A DNA stretch of 64,000 bases from Gammaproteobacteria bacterium (GCA_011523795.1 WTFY01000010.1:186001-250000), one strand, 5' to 3'; counted from the stretch's first letter, positions 17,499-26,669 are shown. The notes: generated by a model from the sequence alone, not told the origin. A program made the numbers and translations.

Positions 17499-18842
17499 TT
17501 AGAACCACTGAACCATACCGAACTGGATGCTTTCCTCCGTTCCGCCTGGTCTGACACCTTCAGAACCAATTCCGAAGCCATTCCTGGAGTTGTCGTCGTT
17601 GTCCACTTCACCCCAGACGAATCGAAGTTCGGTACCCGCTGGCATGGTGTAGTAAAGTCCGAGCGAAATCGCTTCAGCGCCTGAACTTTTCTCGTTGATG
17701 CCTGCACAGTTCGTGGTGGCCGTCATCATGCTGGCTCCGCAGTCATAGTCGTCTGCTTCCTGATACATGAAACGGAAGTCCCATGGTCCAGGGAAGTCAT
17801 GCTTGCCAGAGATCAGCCATGCTTCGCGCTCTAGATCAACATTGCCGTTAGTCATGTCGAAATTTAGCGGTCCTGCACCAGTAGTTCCTGCGCAAGACTC
17901 CCAGTCAAATTCCATTTCTTCATAGGCCCAGGAGAGCCGGGTGCTGTGCCCGTTGCCCCAGTCGTGGATGTAGCGAGCCGCGTAGCGGATGGTTTCATCG
18001 TCTGAATCCGCACAAGCTAGTTCCGCAGCTGCAAACTCATCATGCTGCTGGTAGCCGAGAGCTACCCACAACTCGTCTGTTTCGTTGATGGTCGTGGTGT
18101 ACGCAATACCGATAGACAGAATCTGTGGGTCTAGTTCTTGAAGATTGCCCGCTCTATCCGTGACTTCTGACTCGTCACTGGACCATCGGCTATTGTTTGA
18201 CCAACCGACGCGCATTTGCAGGCCACCCCAGTTGGGCGAGAACCACTGCCACAGATTGTCCTTGCGGCGCATGAAGCCCTGACCGCCAACGCCACCACCA
18301 TAGCCGCCGAAATCAAAGCCGGTGTTGTTGTAGTTCGGACCCCAGCCCATCAGACCCAGCAGCGTGGAGTGCGTGTGACTACCCGCATCGTAGAACGGAT
18401 CAATCCACTGTGCGGTGATCTCGTTGTACGGTGTCAGCCAGCTTCCGAACATCACCTCTCCCCAGGGACCGCTAAGCCCCAGCTTGCTGTTCCGGTTACA
18501 CCAGCCATAATGAGAAAAGTTGGCAAGGCGGTTCCACAGTGTGAACTGCTCGCACTGGAAGTTGGCTTTCAATGGAGTGCCAGCCACCGACATGCCGGTA
18601 TCGATGGACGCCGCGAAACCTAAGTTGGCCGCTTCGTTGTTCATCTGGATTACGTCCCGCTCTCTATTCGAGCCATCCGCACTTACAGTATCGTGCGATC
18701 TGAAATCCAGTGACCAGTTCTGCCAGCCGTAGATCGTCCAGTTTGAATTTGCGTTGCCGCCCCCTACGCCACCTGCGAACGATGTCAGCGGTAACATCGC
18801 CAGGCCGAGTACAAGTGCGGCTCCTGTCAATTTAACTTTCAT
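17499..18842 (-). CDS. Gram-negative porin
   Basis: A 447-residue outer-membrane protein with a signal peptide (MKVKLTGAALVLGLAMLPL, cleavage after TSFA). The mature part consists of alternating strands with glycine/aromatic turns, begins with WTIYGWQNWSLDF and ends in a terminal Phe (QFGMVQWF), the BAM signal. The ATG at 18842 is preceded by GGGGAG, so it is preferred to the ATG 15 nt upstream. Pore-forming role is inferred from the fold; specificity unknown. Codon use looks native. Followed by a strong terminator. Confidence 0.87.
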   Translation of the reverse strand: MKVKLTGAALVLGLAMLPLTSFAGGVGGGNANSNWTIYGWQNWSLDFRSHDTVSADGSNRERDVIQMNNEAANLGFAASIDTGMSVAGTPLKANFQCEQFTLWNRLANFSHYGWCNRNSKLGLSGPWGEVMFGSWLTPYNEITAQWIDPFYDAGSHTHSTLLGLMGWGPNYNNTGFDFGGYGGGVGGQGFMRRKDNLWQWFSPNWGGLQMRVGWSNNSRWSSDESEVTDRAGNLQELDPQILSIGIAYTTTINETDELWVALGYQQHDEFAAAELACADSDDETIRYAARYIHDWGNGHSTRLSWAYEEMEFDWESCAGTTGAGPLNFDMTNGNVDLEREAWLISGKHDFPGPWDFRFMYQEADDYDCGASMMTATTNCAGINEKSSGAEAISLGLYYTMPAGTELRFVWGEVDNDDNSRNGFGIGSEGVRPGGTEESIQFGMVQWF

Positions 18843-19018
18843 GAAGATACTCCCCATTCGTTAATATGATTGATTAAAGAAAATAACTCGAGTAATTTCC
18901 CTCAAAATAGAGACCGCTCATGCCTGATCAGAACAGCAATCGCTTCCCTCCCTTCGCATCGTCAGTCTCGGTGCCGATGCAAGGCTGGCAGTCCGTACCA
19001 TCCCCACACCACGGCACA

Positions 19019-19036
19019 ATGCAACAAACGTTGCAT
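19019..19036. repeat. Inverted repeat ATGCAAC-N4-GTTGCAT
   Basis: Perfect 7-bp arms around AAAC. The same half-site recurs in opposite arrangement at 19377-19392. A protein-binding dyad (partition site, operator or recombinase site) is inferred from its place upstream of parB. Confidence 0.55.
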
Positions 19037-19376
19037 TTATGTGACACACTGCCCGTTAAATCCTATCAAGTCAAGCAATTTCTGCTGTAAATATACAACA
19101 AATCCCCAAAAAATCCGGGGATTCGTCCCACAATTCCAACAATCCTGCGTGCCGGTTTCCGGTTTTGTACATCTTTTGTACTGCGATGACTGCCCGGCAA
19201 TCCTGTCCAGGCCGGGCCGGGCGTGCCGCCGGGCGGGCAGGAACGGGTCCGGATACGCAGGTGAAAAACCGTAACCGGCCCGGTTTCGGTTTCACATTGA
19301 CCCGCCAGTCTTCCCTCCCCATTGTGAGACACAAATCCCATTGCATGAAGGCCAAAGCAATGATACATTTTTACCT

Positions 19377-19392
19377 GTTGCATCCATGCAAC
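19377..19392. repeat. Inverted repeat GTTGCAT-N2-ATGCAAC
   Basis: Perfect 7-bp arms around CC, 128 nt before the ParB start and using the same half-site as the repeat at 19019. A candidate operator or parS-like site. Confidence 0.55.
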
Positions 19393-19519
19393 GCGCCTAT
19401 CAGCCAGGGCAATGCGCCGGTACCCAAGACAATGCCGGCAGAAAATGGAAACAGGACTGGGGTTCCATGCCGGACCTCCAGGGGTTTCGTAATCGCCATA
19501 GGCTGAACAACTACCAAAC

Positions 19520-21001
19520 GTGCCGGCTCTGCAGGAACAAACGCATTTGTGCTTGGATGTCACCCGCATCAAGGCCTACGAGCGCAACCCGCGCCGCAGT
19601 AAAAACCCGGAATACGAGCGCATCCAGGCATCGATCCGCGAACGCGGGCTGGAACAGCCCCTGGTCATCACGCGCCGGCCGGACGAATCCGAGTTCATGG
19701 TATGCGCCGGGGGCAATACCCGGCTGCGCATTCTCCGGCAGCTTTGCGACAAGACCGGCGAGGAAAGGTTCTGCCGGGTGCACTGCCTGTACCGGCCGTG
19801 GACCCGGGAGTCCGACGTCCTGCTGGCGCACCTCAGGGAAAACGACCTTCGCGGGGGCCTGAGCCTGGTCGACCGGGCGCGTGCCGTGGTCGAGGCCAGG
19901 TCCCTGCTTGGCGAGGAACTCGGAGAGCCGCTCTCGCAGCGCAGGCTCGAGGCCGAGTTGCGCAGCGCCGGCTACCACATCAGCCACAGCCGCATCTCGC
20001 AGATGGAATATGCCGTCCACACCCTGCTGCCACGGATTCCCCAGGCCCTGGATTCCGGGCTCGGCTGGCGCCAGGTGAGCCGCATGCGGGCCCTGGAGCG
20101 TGCCGCGAAGATGCTCTGGGAGCGGTATTGCTTGGATTGCGCAGACGGGTTCGACGACGTGTTCTGGCAGCTGTGCCGGCGTTACGATGGTCCGGACTGG
20201 GATATCGGCCTGCTCATGGGTGGCCTGGAAAACGAGATCTCGCAGGAGACCGGCCACAAGCTCCAGGACGTGCGCATGGTTCTCGATGCCGCGATGGAAG
20301 GCAGGGAAGAGATCCTCCCGGCCCCGGAACCGGATCCTTGCGCGCCTCCCGCAGCCGATCCCGCATCGGTTGCCCTGTTATCTGGCAAGGAGGTTTCGGC
20401 CATGCCGCAAGCGGATGCGGTCCGGCCCGTGCCATCCGTTCCGGCACGCCCCCGCTCCCTCGAGTGCCAGGCCATGGACCGGGATCCTGCCTATGAGCTG
20501 GCCGCCGATGCGGTCGAGACCGGGATGAGCGCGTTCAGCCTCAAAGCCCTTCGAGGCCGTGCCTTTGCCCTGGCCGATGGCCTGGCCCGGCGTTGCGGCC
20601 TCGATGAACTGGTCCTGCCGCTGCCTGACCACGGGCTCGGCTTCATCCTGCGCGATGTGCCGGACCAGCGGGCCGGCCCGGATGCTGCAGGGCCTCCGCA
20701 GCAGGTTCACGCGCTCTGGTGGCAGCTGGCGGCCTGCTCGGAAGTGACGGTCGCACCTCCCGATCAAATCGTCCCCAGGCTCCCGGCAGACTCCCTGCTG
20801 CGCAGGGCCCTCGAGACGTACAACCACGCCTTGCTGCTGGAGCAGGTGCCCGTATCCGGTCCCGGGCACACCGGCTACGAGCTGTGGTGCACGCTGCATG
20901 AGCAGGACTGGAACGACCTGGTCCGTCTGCTGGACAACTACCGGCGCATCCGCCGCGGAGCGGCCGAGGCCGGCATCCCGCTCTGGGGGAGCACGCGATG
21001 A
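19520..21001 (+). CDS. PFGI-1-type ICE ParB family protein
   Basis: A 493-residue ParB-like protein. The N-terminal ParB/Srx domain starts near CLDVTRIKAYERNPRR, with CAGGNTRLRIL as the CTP-binding GxRR-like box, followed by helix-turn-helix segments (LSQRRLEAELRSAGYHISHSRISQ). The long Pro/Ala-rich C-terminal half is typical of the integrating-element ParB (TIGR03764-like). It starts with GTG because an in-frame stop lies 19 nt upstream. Its last 4 nt overlap the DUF2857 gene. In related ICEs it aids maintenance with ParA, which is not seen here. Confidence 0.85.
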   Translation: MPALQEQTHLCLDVTRIKAYERNPRRSKNPEYERIQASIRERGLEQPLVITRRPDESEFMVCAGGNTRLRILRQLCDKTGEERFCRVHCLYRPWTRESDVLLAHLRENDLRGGLSLVDRARAVVEARSLLGEELGEPLSQRRLEAELRSAGYHISHSRISQMEYAVHTLLPRIPQALDSGLGWRQVSRMRALERAAKMLWERYCLDCADGFDDVFWQLCRRYDGPDWDIGLLMGGLENEISQETGHKLQDVRMVLDAAMEGREEILPAPEPDPCAPPAADPASVALLSGKEVSAMPQADAVRPVPSVPARPRSLECQAMDRDPAYELAADAVETGMSAFSLKALRGRAFALADGLARRCGLDELVLPLPDHGLGFILRDVPDQRAGPDAAGPPQQVHALWWQLAACSEVTVAPPDQIVPRLPADSLLRRALETYNHALLLEQVPVSGPGHTGYELWCTLHEQDWNDLVRLLDNYRRIRRGAAEAGIPLWGSTR

Positions 21002-21570
21002 AAGCAAGCAAGGAAGTCGACTTGGTGGTGGCCGTGCTGCAGTATGCGGCCCGCTGCCTGAAGGAAGGAGACCTGGCCGCCCTGCGCGACATGAAGTTCG
21101 GCGCCCGGGAAATCGAGGGCCTGTCCTCCATATACATCCTGGACATGTACCACATGGAGGGGCTGCGCATGCACTGTCTCGACATCAAGCTGAACCCCGT
21201 GGTGTACTGGCCGCTGATCGAGAGCCTGCGCAGGATGAGGGAGTCCGAAGACGACATACACAGGCTGATCGTCCAGGATGCGCCCCGGGAGATGCTGCGG
21301 GCCCTGTTCGGCCTGAACCCGCGCGAGTACAGCCGCCTGCGCCGGACGCTGACGGCGACACCGGCCGTCGGGCGGCCGCGGGGGGCTGACGAGGAAAGTT
21401 CCCGGCGCCTGTGGGAGGCCCTGCAGGAGCATGGTGAACCGGAGTACCCGGACCAGCTCGAGCCCGGTTTTTTCCTGGAACTGGCCGACGAGACCGGCCT
21501 GACGCTGCGCACCATCTGGAGAATGCTCCAGCTCTGGTGCGAGCACGGCAGGCTCGACGAAGACTCCTGA
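20998..21570 (+). CDS. DUF2857 family ICE protein
   Basis: A 190-residue soluble protein next to ParB, in ATGA overlap, as in PFGI-1/SXT-like elements that carry a DUF2857 gene at this place. The sequence is helical, with LSSIYILDMYHMEGLRMHCLD and LNPREYSRLRRTLT; the C-terminal part (LADETGLTLRTIWRMLQLW) resembles a helix-turn-helix. Possible DNA-binding regulator or maintenance factor; the family has no established biochemical role. Confidence 0.75.
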   Translation: MKASKEVDLVVAVLQYAARCLKEGDLAALRDMKFGAREIEGLSSIYILDMYHMEGLRMHCLDIKLNPVVYWPLIESLRRMRESEDDIHRLIVQDAPREMLRALFGLNPREYSRLRRTLTATPAVGRPRGADEESSRRLWEALQEHGEPEYPDQLEPGFFLELADETGLTLRTIWRMLQLWCEHGRLDEDS

Positions 21571-21869
21571 GCCGGTCCTCCCGGCCCGGCCGCGCACGGC
21601 TCGTGGCCGCACATTCAGCCCTTTCCCGGCCATTCCTGCCGACCCGGCCGTTCCCGCCACGACAAAACAACCGCTTGCATGCGAAACCTGAAGTGGGACC
21701 TGTGGTAACCGGGTAACCACCGCGGTGCCCGGGGCGCCAGGCGGGCTGGCGAATCCCGTGCAGGGGGTGCGAACCGCGACAGTCCGGGTGCGGGTTTTCG
21801 CTTGCCGCGGTGCCGTGCCCCATGGATTCATAGCGCATGGATCTTTCGAATACAAAGGAAGCCCTGGCC

Positions 21870-22702
21870 ATGAACCCGCCCTCCCGGTCCGCGCCGGCGG
21901 ACCTGCCCGCCGGGTCCCGGCGCAAGAAAGCCTCGAAGCAGCCCGGTGCGCTGCGCAGCCAGGTATGGCTGACCGTGCAGACGCGCCAGGCCCACCAGCT
22001 CATCCACGGGCGCGAAGGGGCGCCGGACCACGCGCCCATCATCGGGCTGGTCGGTTTTGCCGAGCGGCTGCGGGTCATCTGGCAGGCGGCCCGCGAGGAC
22101 GACCCCTGGGCCGACTGGTGGCTGATCAAGGTCTGCGATGCGATGGACGCGGCCGGGGACTGCATCCGCAACTGGAAGCAGGACCTGGACAGCCTGTTGC
22201 AGCAGCAGGCAGACGGCCTGGAAGTGTCCCTGGCCGAATCCCTGCGACCGAGCCGGATGCTGCTGCAGTTCGCAAGTCCCTACGCCTACCAGGGTGCACG
22301 CCTGCTCGCGGAGTACGACGCCCTGGTATGCCGGGTCCTGACCGCAAGCCACGTCGGGCTGGTGGACGGGTGCATGCGAGACGAGCTGCTCGACAGCTGC
22401 TCGACAGCTGCTCGCACCGGCTGCGCGCCACCTTCATGATCCCGCAGACCTTCCGGCTGACGGGCGTGGACCGGGAGGCCGTGCGCGGCAACCGCGATGA
22501 ATGCCGGCGCGCCCGCGAGGCGATGGGCGAGGTACCGGAAGAGATCCTGTGCGGCGAGCGCCGTGCACCGGTGGTGCCGCGCAGGACCGCTGTATCCGGA
22601 ATCCCGTCCGCAAACGGCGCCGGTGCGGCCCGCGTGCCGCGCGAGCCGGTACAGGGTGCCGGGGAAGACGGTATGGAGCCCGATGCCCCGCTGGCGGCAT
22701 GA
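21870..22702 (+). pseudogene. PFL_4669-type ICE protein (TIGR03761-like), frameshifted by an 11-bp tandem duplication
   Basis: The N-terminal frame (21870-22439) carries the family's opening block GALRSQVWLTVQTRQAHQLIHGRE and continues through VWADWW-like helices. At 22385-22414 the unit GCTGCTCGACA is present twice plus a partial third copy; the extra 11 bp shift the frame, giving a stop at 22439. Removing one unit joins residues DELLDSC to SHRLRATFMIPQTFRLTGVD in the other frame, which ends at 22702. The ATG at 21870 has AAGGAAG upstream. The full-length protein would be about 270 residues. Precise slippage could restore it. Confidence 0.8.
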
Positions 22703-22776
22703 GGTGCCCGTCCGTGAAATCCCGGTTTCGTCTTCGCGGAATGCCGTCCCTTCGCGGGTCCGGGAGAAGATTTTGG

Positions 22777-22865
22777 CCGTGGCCACTGCGGGGTATCAGT
22801 GGCAAGCAGGCACCGTCGGACCTGAAACCGGTGCAGGGCGGCATTCGCCGCCGGTCCATCTTCAA
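22777..22865 (+). repeat. Long direct repeat, copy 1
   Basis: An 89-bp sequence, nearly identical to 24673-24757 except for a 4-bp insertion and a few substitutions. It begins with a hairpin CCACTG-N8-CAGTGG and ends CCGGTCCATCTTCAA. The pair flanks the DUF3577, RadC and DUF6573-like genes. It is not coding in a convincing way. Confidence 0.9.
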
Positions 22866-22965
22866 ACGTGCGGAGCCCGGCTCCGTGTATGACAACCCTG
22901 CCGGGCAGCGCGTCCCGCCAGGGAGGTGCCGGTCCCGGCAGCATCCAAGCAAAGGAGAAGGCATC

Positions 22966-23370
22966 ATGTCCAATGACGAAAGAACGAAGTATTTCGATCT
23001 TCATACCACCGGTATCGGCTATCTCAGCCGCGTCCGGGAGGTGACGCCCGAAGGGGGAGATCCCTTTCTCGGCATCACCATCGCAGCCCTGCGCGGAAGC
23101 GTGGGCAATGTCCAGTACACTCATTTCGAGTGTTCCGTGTCCGGCCGGAAGGCACAGGCGACTGTGCGTGAACTCCGCTCGGCCGTGGAGGGCAAGCTGA
23201 AGGTGCTTATCGGATTCACGCTCAGCAACCTGCATGCGGAATCCTTCACCTACCAGAACGGCGACAAGGCTGGCCAGCCCGGAGTCCGGCTCAAGGCCCG
23301 GCTGCTGCGCATCGCCTATGTCAAGGTCGACGGTCAGCCGTTCATTACGGAGCATGAAAAGGCTGCGTAA
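22966..23370 (+). CDS. DUF3577 (STY4534-like) ICE protein
   Basis: A 134-residue protein starting MSNDERTKYFDLHTTGIGYLSR, typical of the small STY4534/DUF3577 proteins of integrating conjugative elements, which lie near single-strand-binding and topoisomerase genes. Motifs FLGITIAALRGS and YTHFECSVSG are visible; the fold is expected to be an OB-like small barrel. The ATG at 22966 has AAAGGAGAAGG upstream. A strong terminator follows at 23381. No catalytic residues are apparent. Confidence 0.82.
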   Translation: MSNDERTKYFDLHTTGIGYLSRVREVTPEGGDPFLGITIAALRGSVGNVQYTHFECSVSGRKAQATVRELRSAVEGKLKVLIGFTLSNLHAESFTYQNGDKAGQPGVRLKARLLRIAYVKVDGQPFITEHEKAA

Positions 23371-23380
23371 TTTCACATGC

Positions 23381-23410
23381 GGCCGGGCATGCCTGCCCGG
23401 CCATCTTTTT
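23381..23410 (+). terminator. Rho-independent terminator
   Basis: Perfect 9-bp stem GGCCGGGCA with TGCCCGGCC around TGCC (23381-23402), followed by ATCTTTTT. It ends the DUF3577 transcript, or acts as an attenuator before radC. Confidence 0.85.
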
Positions 23411-23471
23411 ACCCTGCAGGGGATTCTCCCCCTGCGGGCCGGATCTCCCTGTCAATTCGAGGAGGTCCATC

Positions 23472-23966
23472 ATGAACCCAAGCAAGCAGGACCGGTTTGC
23501 CGGTCTGAAACTGTCACAGCTCAGCCATGTCGAGAAGGAGTCGGTGGTGAAACTGGCGCTGAAGGCGCTGGCGATGAAACACCGGGCAGGGCGTACCCTG
23601 AGCAGCCCGGACGCGACACGGGATTACCTGTGCCTGCGCCTGGCCGATTACCGCAACGAGGTATTCGGCGGCCTGTTCCTGGACAACCTGTGCCGCATCA
23701 TCGCCGTGCGCGAACTGTTCCAGGGCACGGTCAACAGTGCCTCGGTGCATCCGCGCGTCGTCGTGCAGCAGGCGATGGAGGCGAACGCCGCCGCCATCGT
23801 CTTCTTTCACAACCACCCGTCCGGCGTCGCCGAACCCAGCCGTGCCGACGAGATGATCACCCGCCGCCTGAGGGAGGCGCTCGCCCTCGTGGACGTGCGC
23901 GTCCTCGACCACTTCGTGGTCTCGGCCGGCGAAAGCGTCTCGTTCGCGGAGCGCGGCCTGCTCTGA
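23472..23966 (+). CDS. radC: RadC/JAB-domain protein of the ICE
   Basis: A 164-residue RadC-type protein (MPN/JAB metalloprotease fold). The metal-binding motif HNHPSGVAEPSRAD is intact, with the Glu in the upstream strand. Standard chromosomal RadC is about 225 residues with an HhH domain; this short form without it is common on conjugative elements and islands. The start ATG follows GGAGG at 23460. It is cassette-like: terminator upstream, DUF6573-like gene downstream, and the whole group lies between two long direct repeats. Its biochemical role remains unsettled in the literature. Confidence 0.9.
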   Translation: MNPSKQDRFAGLKLSQLSHVEKESVVKLALKALAMKHRAGRTLSSPDATRDYLCLRLADYRNEVFGGLFLDNLCRIIAVRELFQGTVNSASVHPRVVVQQAMEANAAAIVFFHNHPSGVAEPSRADEMITRRLREALALVDVRVLDHFVVSAGESVSFAERGLL

Positions 23967-24062
23967 CAGTTGCTGTATTTCATCAACCCGACCGGGGAAG
24001 CACTTCCTTTCCCGGCGGGAAGGAGAGCTGACCCGGTGTACTTTCCACAAAGGAGGGATACC

Positions 24063-24491
24063 ATGTCCAACTCTTCAAACGAATGCGGCGGCGAGCCGTT
24101 GTTCGGTGACGTACTCTTCACCTACACCCGGGCCCAGGCTTTGGCGGACGGGGTGCTGGTCGATGCCGGCGCCCTGGCGCAGGAAGCCGGGTTCCGGCTG
24201 CCGGTGGCGATGACCGCCGCCGTCTGGAACGACTGCGTGGCCTGGTCGCAGGACGATTCCTGCCGCCAGGTCCACCAGTGCGAGTCCGGCCGGCTGTGGG
24301 ACGTGCTGTTCATGGCCGCCCACGCCATCCGCACCGGGGCGAACACCGCCTCGCTGATGCTGTTCGGGCTGAACCGTGTGCCCCGTGACGGGTGCGCTCA
24401 GGAAGCCGCAGCGGTGCGGCTGAAGCTGGTCGTCGGCCCGGGCGATGACGGTGAGCCCGTCGTAACCATCCTCCTGCCGGAGGAAGACTGA
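24063..24491 (+). CDS. DUF6573-like ICE protein
   Basis: A 142-residue soluble protein. The opening (EPLFGDVLFTYTRAQALADGVLVDAG) and WNDCVAWSQDD block match small accessory proteins found beside RadC on ICEs and plasmids (DUF6573-like; assigned from memory of the motif, not searched). The ATG at 24063 is preceded by AAAGGAGG with ideal spacing. It ends before direct-repeat copy 2. Function unknown. Confidence 0.7.
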   Translation: MSNSSNECGGEPLFGDVLFTYTRAQALADGVLVDAGALAQEAGFRLPVAMTAAVWNDCVAWSQDDSCRQVHQCESGRLWDVLFMAAHAIRTGANTASLMLFGLNRVPRDGCAQEAAAVRLKLVVGPGDDGEPVVTILLPEED

Positions 24492-24672
24492 ACCGCGCCG
24501 GGTATACACCCGGCAACTTGCCCCTGGCCACTTGGGTAAAAGTGGCGCTTTCCTGCTTTCCCCTGCGACCCGCCTGGAGACCGGGGTCCGGAAACCGAAG
24601 CAGGCCGGGTACGGGTTTCAGGATGACATGCCGGGCAGGGCACCTATACTGGGCCGTATCGAACGGTTTTGC

Positions 24673-24757
24673 CCGTGACCACTGCGGGGTATCAGTGGCA
24701 GGCACCTTCGGACCTGAAACCGGTGCAGGGCGGCATTCGTCGCCGGTCCATCTTCAA
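24673..24757 (+). repeat. Long direct repeat, copy 2
   Basis: Partner of 22777-22865, same orientation, 1.9 kb apart. It shares the CCACTG-N8-CAGTGG hairpin and the GGACCTGAAACCGGTGCAGG core, and ends about 200 nt before the tyrosine recombinase gene. Confidence 0.9.
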
Positions 24758-24958
24758 GAAGGTGAGGGCTCGCCAAATTTCATGGCCCGTCAGGGCCGGC
24801 TGGTCTGCGCGGACCGGCTCCCGGCAGGGAGAACCCGCGCGCCTGGACCAGGCACATTCAGGCTGAAGGGCGTGGTGTCCCGTGACCGTTCTGCACGACA
24901 GGCCCGGACCGCTGTGGCATCCGGGTGGTCAGAAACACTTACCTGACTGCAATACACC

Positions 24959-25825
24959 GTGAGAGACCTGAATTACCAGCTCAAGCAACTCTGCCGTCGC
25001 AACCGCGACGGCAGCTTTGCCACCCAGCACCTGCGCGAACGAACCCTGACCATGATTGCCAACCAGCTGCACGGTCTGGGATACCGTCACATGAACTCGC
25101 ATTCACTCAAGCCCAAGCATGTCGAGGCCCTGGTGCGGCACTGGCAAAACCAGGGCCTGTCGGTCGCGACCCTGAAGTTCCGTATGGCCGCGCTGCGCTG
25201 GTGGGCGCAGAAGGTTGACCGCCAGAGCGTGATTGCACGCTCGAACGATCACTACGGCATCGCCCGGCGCCGGTACGTGAACAACATCTCCAAGGCACAG
25301 TCGGTCACCGCCGGGCAACTGGCCCAGGTGCGTGACCCCCACGTGAGAATGAGTTTGGAATTGCAGCAGGCGTTCGGCCTGCGCCGGGAGGAGGCACTCA
25401 AGTTCCAGCCGGTCCTGGCCGACCGGGGCGATCACATCCAGCTCAAGGGCAGCTGGACCAAGGGCGGCAAACCCCGCGTGATCCCGGTGCGAAGCGAGAT
25501 GCAGCGCGAAGTGCTCGGACGGGCCAGGCAGCTTGCCGGCCGGGGTTCGCTGATCCCCAGTTCACGCACCTACCGCCAGCATCTCTCGATCTATTCCACG
25601 TCCACCGCCCGGGCCGGGCTGTCGAAACTGCACGGCCTGCGTCACCACTATGCCCAGCAGCGCTACCGTGAACTGACCGGCTGGCCGGCTCCCGCGCAGG
25701 GAGGACCGGATGCCGGCATGCTTACGTCCGAACAGAAGGTGCTCGACCACCAGGCGCGCCTGGTGGTCAGCCGGGAACTCGGGCATGAGCGGGAACAGAT
25801 TACGGTCGTGTATCTCGGGCGCTGA
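24959..25825 (+). CDS. ICE-type tyrosine recombinase (integrase domain protein)
   Basis: A 288-residue protein with an N-terminal SAM-like DNA-binding part (Phage_int_SAM_2-like, about 1-100) and a C-terminal catalytic domain. Catalytic residues are visible: Arg in QAFGLRREEAL, a Lys in GSWTKGGKPRV, His-x-x-Arg in LHGLRHHYAQ, His in ELGHEREQ and the nucleophile Tyr in VVYLGR. The start is a GTG. This recombinase type lies inside PFGI-like elements rather than at the end, so it may not be the element's excisionase/integrase. Its substrate could be the long direct repeats, by position only. Confidence 0.85.
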   Translation: MRDLNYQLKQLCRRNRDGSFATQHLRERTLTMIANQLHGLGYRHMNSHSLKPKHVEALVRHWQNQGLSVATLKFRMAALRWWAQKVDRQSVIARSNDHYGIARRRYVNNISKAQSVTAGQLAQVRDPHVRMSLELQQAFGLRREEALKFQPVLADRGDHIQLKGSWTKGGKPRVIPVRSEMQREVLGRARQLAGRGSLIPSSRTYRQHLSIYSTSTARAGLSKLHGLRHHYAQQRYRELTGWPAPAQGGPDAGMLTSEQKVLDHQARLVVSRELGHEREQITVVYLGR

Positions 25826-25838
25826 CGCCCTGTCAGGC

Positions 25839-26669
25839 TTATTGCCTGGACCCTCCGTAGGCACCCAGCAGCCCCTGGGGAGCCTCGAACACCCCGCCCA
25901 CTTCCTCGTGATCCGGACCGTAGAACACACCCGACAGCCGCTCATTGTCGGCATGGCGGCGGCTGAACTGGCCGTCCGATACGACCAGGTCCTCGTACGT
26001 GATGTTGGCATAGGCCTGCCCGGTGGTGGCGTTGGCCATGCCGGTCAGGTACACATCCGCCAGCACCTGTGCACCGATGCTCACGGAGATGCTGGCATCG
26101 CCCGTCACGACAGACTCAATGTTGGTCGCGGCCCTTCGATCCCTCGCCGACACGAAGCCTGCCCAGGTGGCTTCTGTTTCAGGATTGGTGCGCGTGGAAT
26201 AACCGTTCGCATAGGCACTTACCCTCACCACGCCCTCGTCGGGGTCTAGCTCGTTCGTGAAAATCCGTGCGCTTGAGACAAAGAAGCTGTGCTGCATCCA
26301 GCCGCCATATTCATATACGTCACTGAAGGTGCCGCTGAACTGTTGTACTACCGTACGAATGCCGTTGGTATCCGGCAGCAGCTCGATGTCCTCGAACTCC
26401 ACACTGAAACTTCTGCCGGCACTCAGATAGGCCGAAAATCCGATGGAACAGCGGGCATCCTTGCAGTTCGCGGGCACCCGGTCCGGTTCCGGCGCACCCG
26501 GCACCCAGGCTAACCAGTCCGTGGACAGTACATGGTTGGCATTTTGAGCGATCCGGTTGTAGTCCTCCGCCACATAATACTCCGGGGGCGGCACGGGAAC
26601 TCGGCTGGACCCGCCACTCATGCAGCCGGCCAGCAACGCACACAGTGCAAACGCGATGCAATACTTCAT
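25839..26669 (-). CDS. TbpB-like beta-barrel surface lipoprotein, paralog 2
   Basis: A 276-residue lipoprotein: MKYCIAFALCALLAGC ends in a lipobox with Cys16, then a GGSS linker. It aligns along its length with the protein at 5851 (VPVPPPEY, LPDTNGIR, YGGWMQHSFF, VVTGDASISVSIG, FYGPDHEEVGGVF, GAYGGSRQ). It lies within the ICE, opposite in strand to all ICE genes, as cargo. The stop is 14 nt from the recombinase stop. A surface-exposed ligand-binding role is inferred from the family; no receptor partner or Slam is adjacent. Confidence 0.85.
   Translation of the reverse strand: MKYCIAFALCALLAGCMSGGSSRVPVPPPEYYVAEDYNRIAQNANHVLSTDWLAWVPGAPEPDRVPANCKDARCSIGFSAYLSAGRSFSVEFEDIELLPDTNGIRTVVQQFSGTFSDVYEYGGWMQHSFFVSSARIFTNELDPDEGVVRVSAYANGYSTRTNPETEATWAGFVSARDRRAATNIESVVTGDASISVSIGAQVLADVYLTGMANATTGQAYANITYEDLVVSDGQFSRRHADNERLSGVFYGPDHEEVGGVFEAPQGLLGAYGGSRQ

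Larger units (their letters stand above)
18843..19519. other. Junction between chromosomal porin and ICE-type ParB
   Basis: The 677 bases hold the porin promoter region and the left edge of the ICE-derived segment. Two inverted repeats built from the same half-site GTTGCAT lie here (listed separately). An AATCCCC/GGGGATT hairpin sits at about 19101-19123. No ParA gene, integrase or convincing coding frame was found, although ParA normally precedes this ParB type. The left attachment site of the element would be expected here but no core repeat was identified. Confidence 0.4.

Noticed and set aside
19066-19572. Minus-strand frames upstream of parB
   Set aside because: Arg/Pro/Gly-rich shadows of GC-rich sequence; overlap the ParB start and the dyad repeats.
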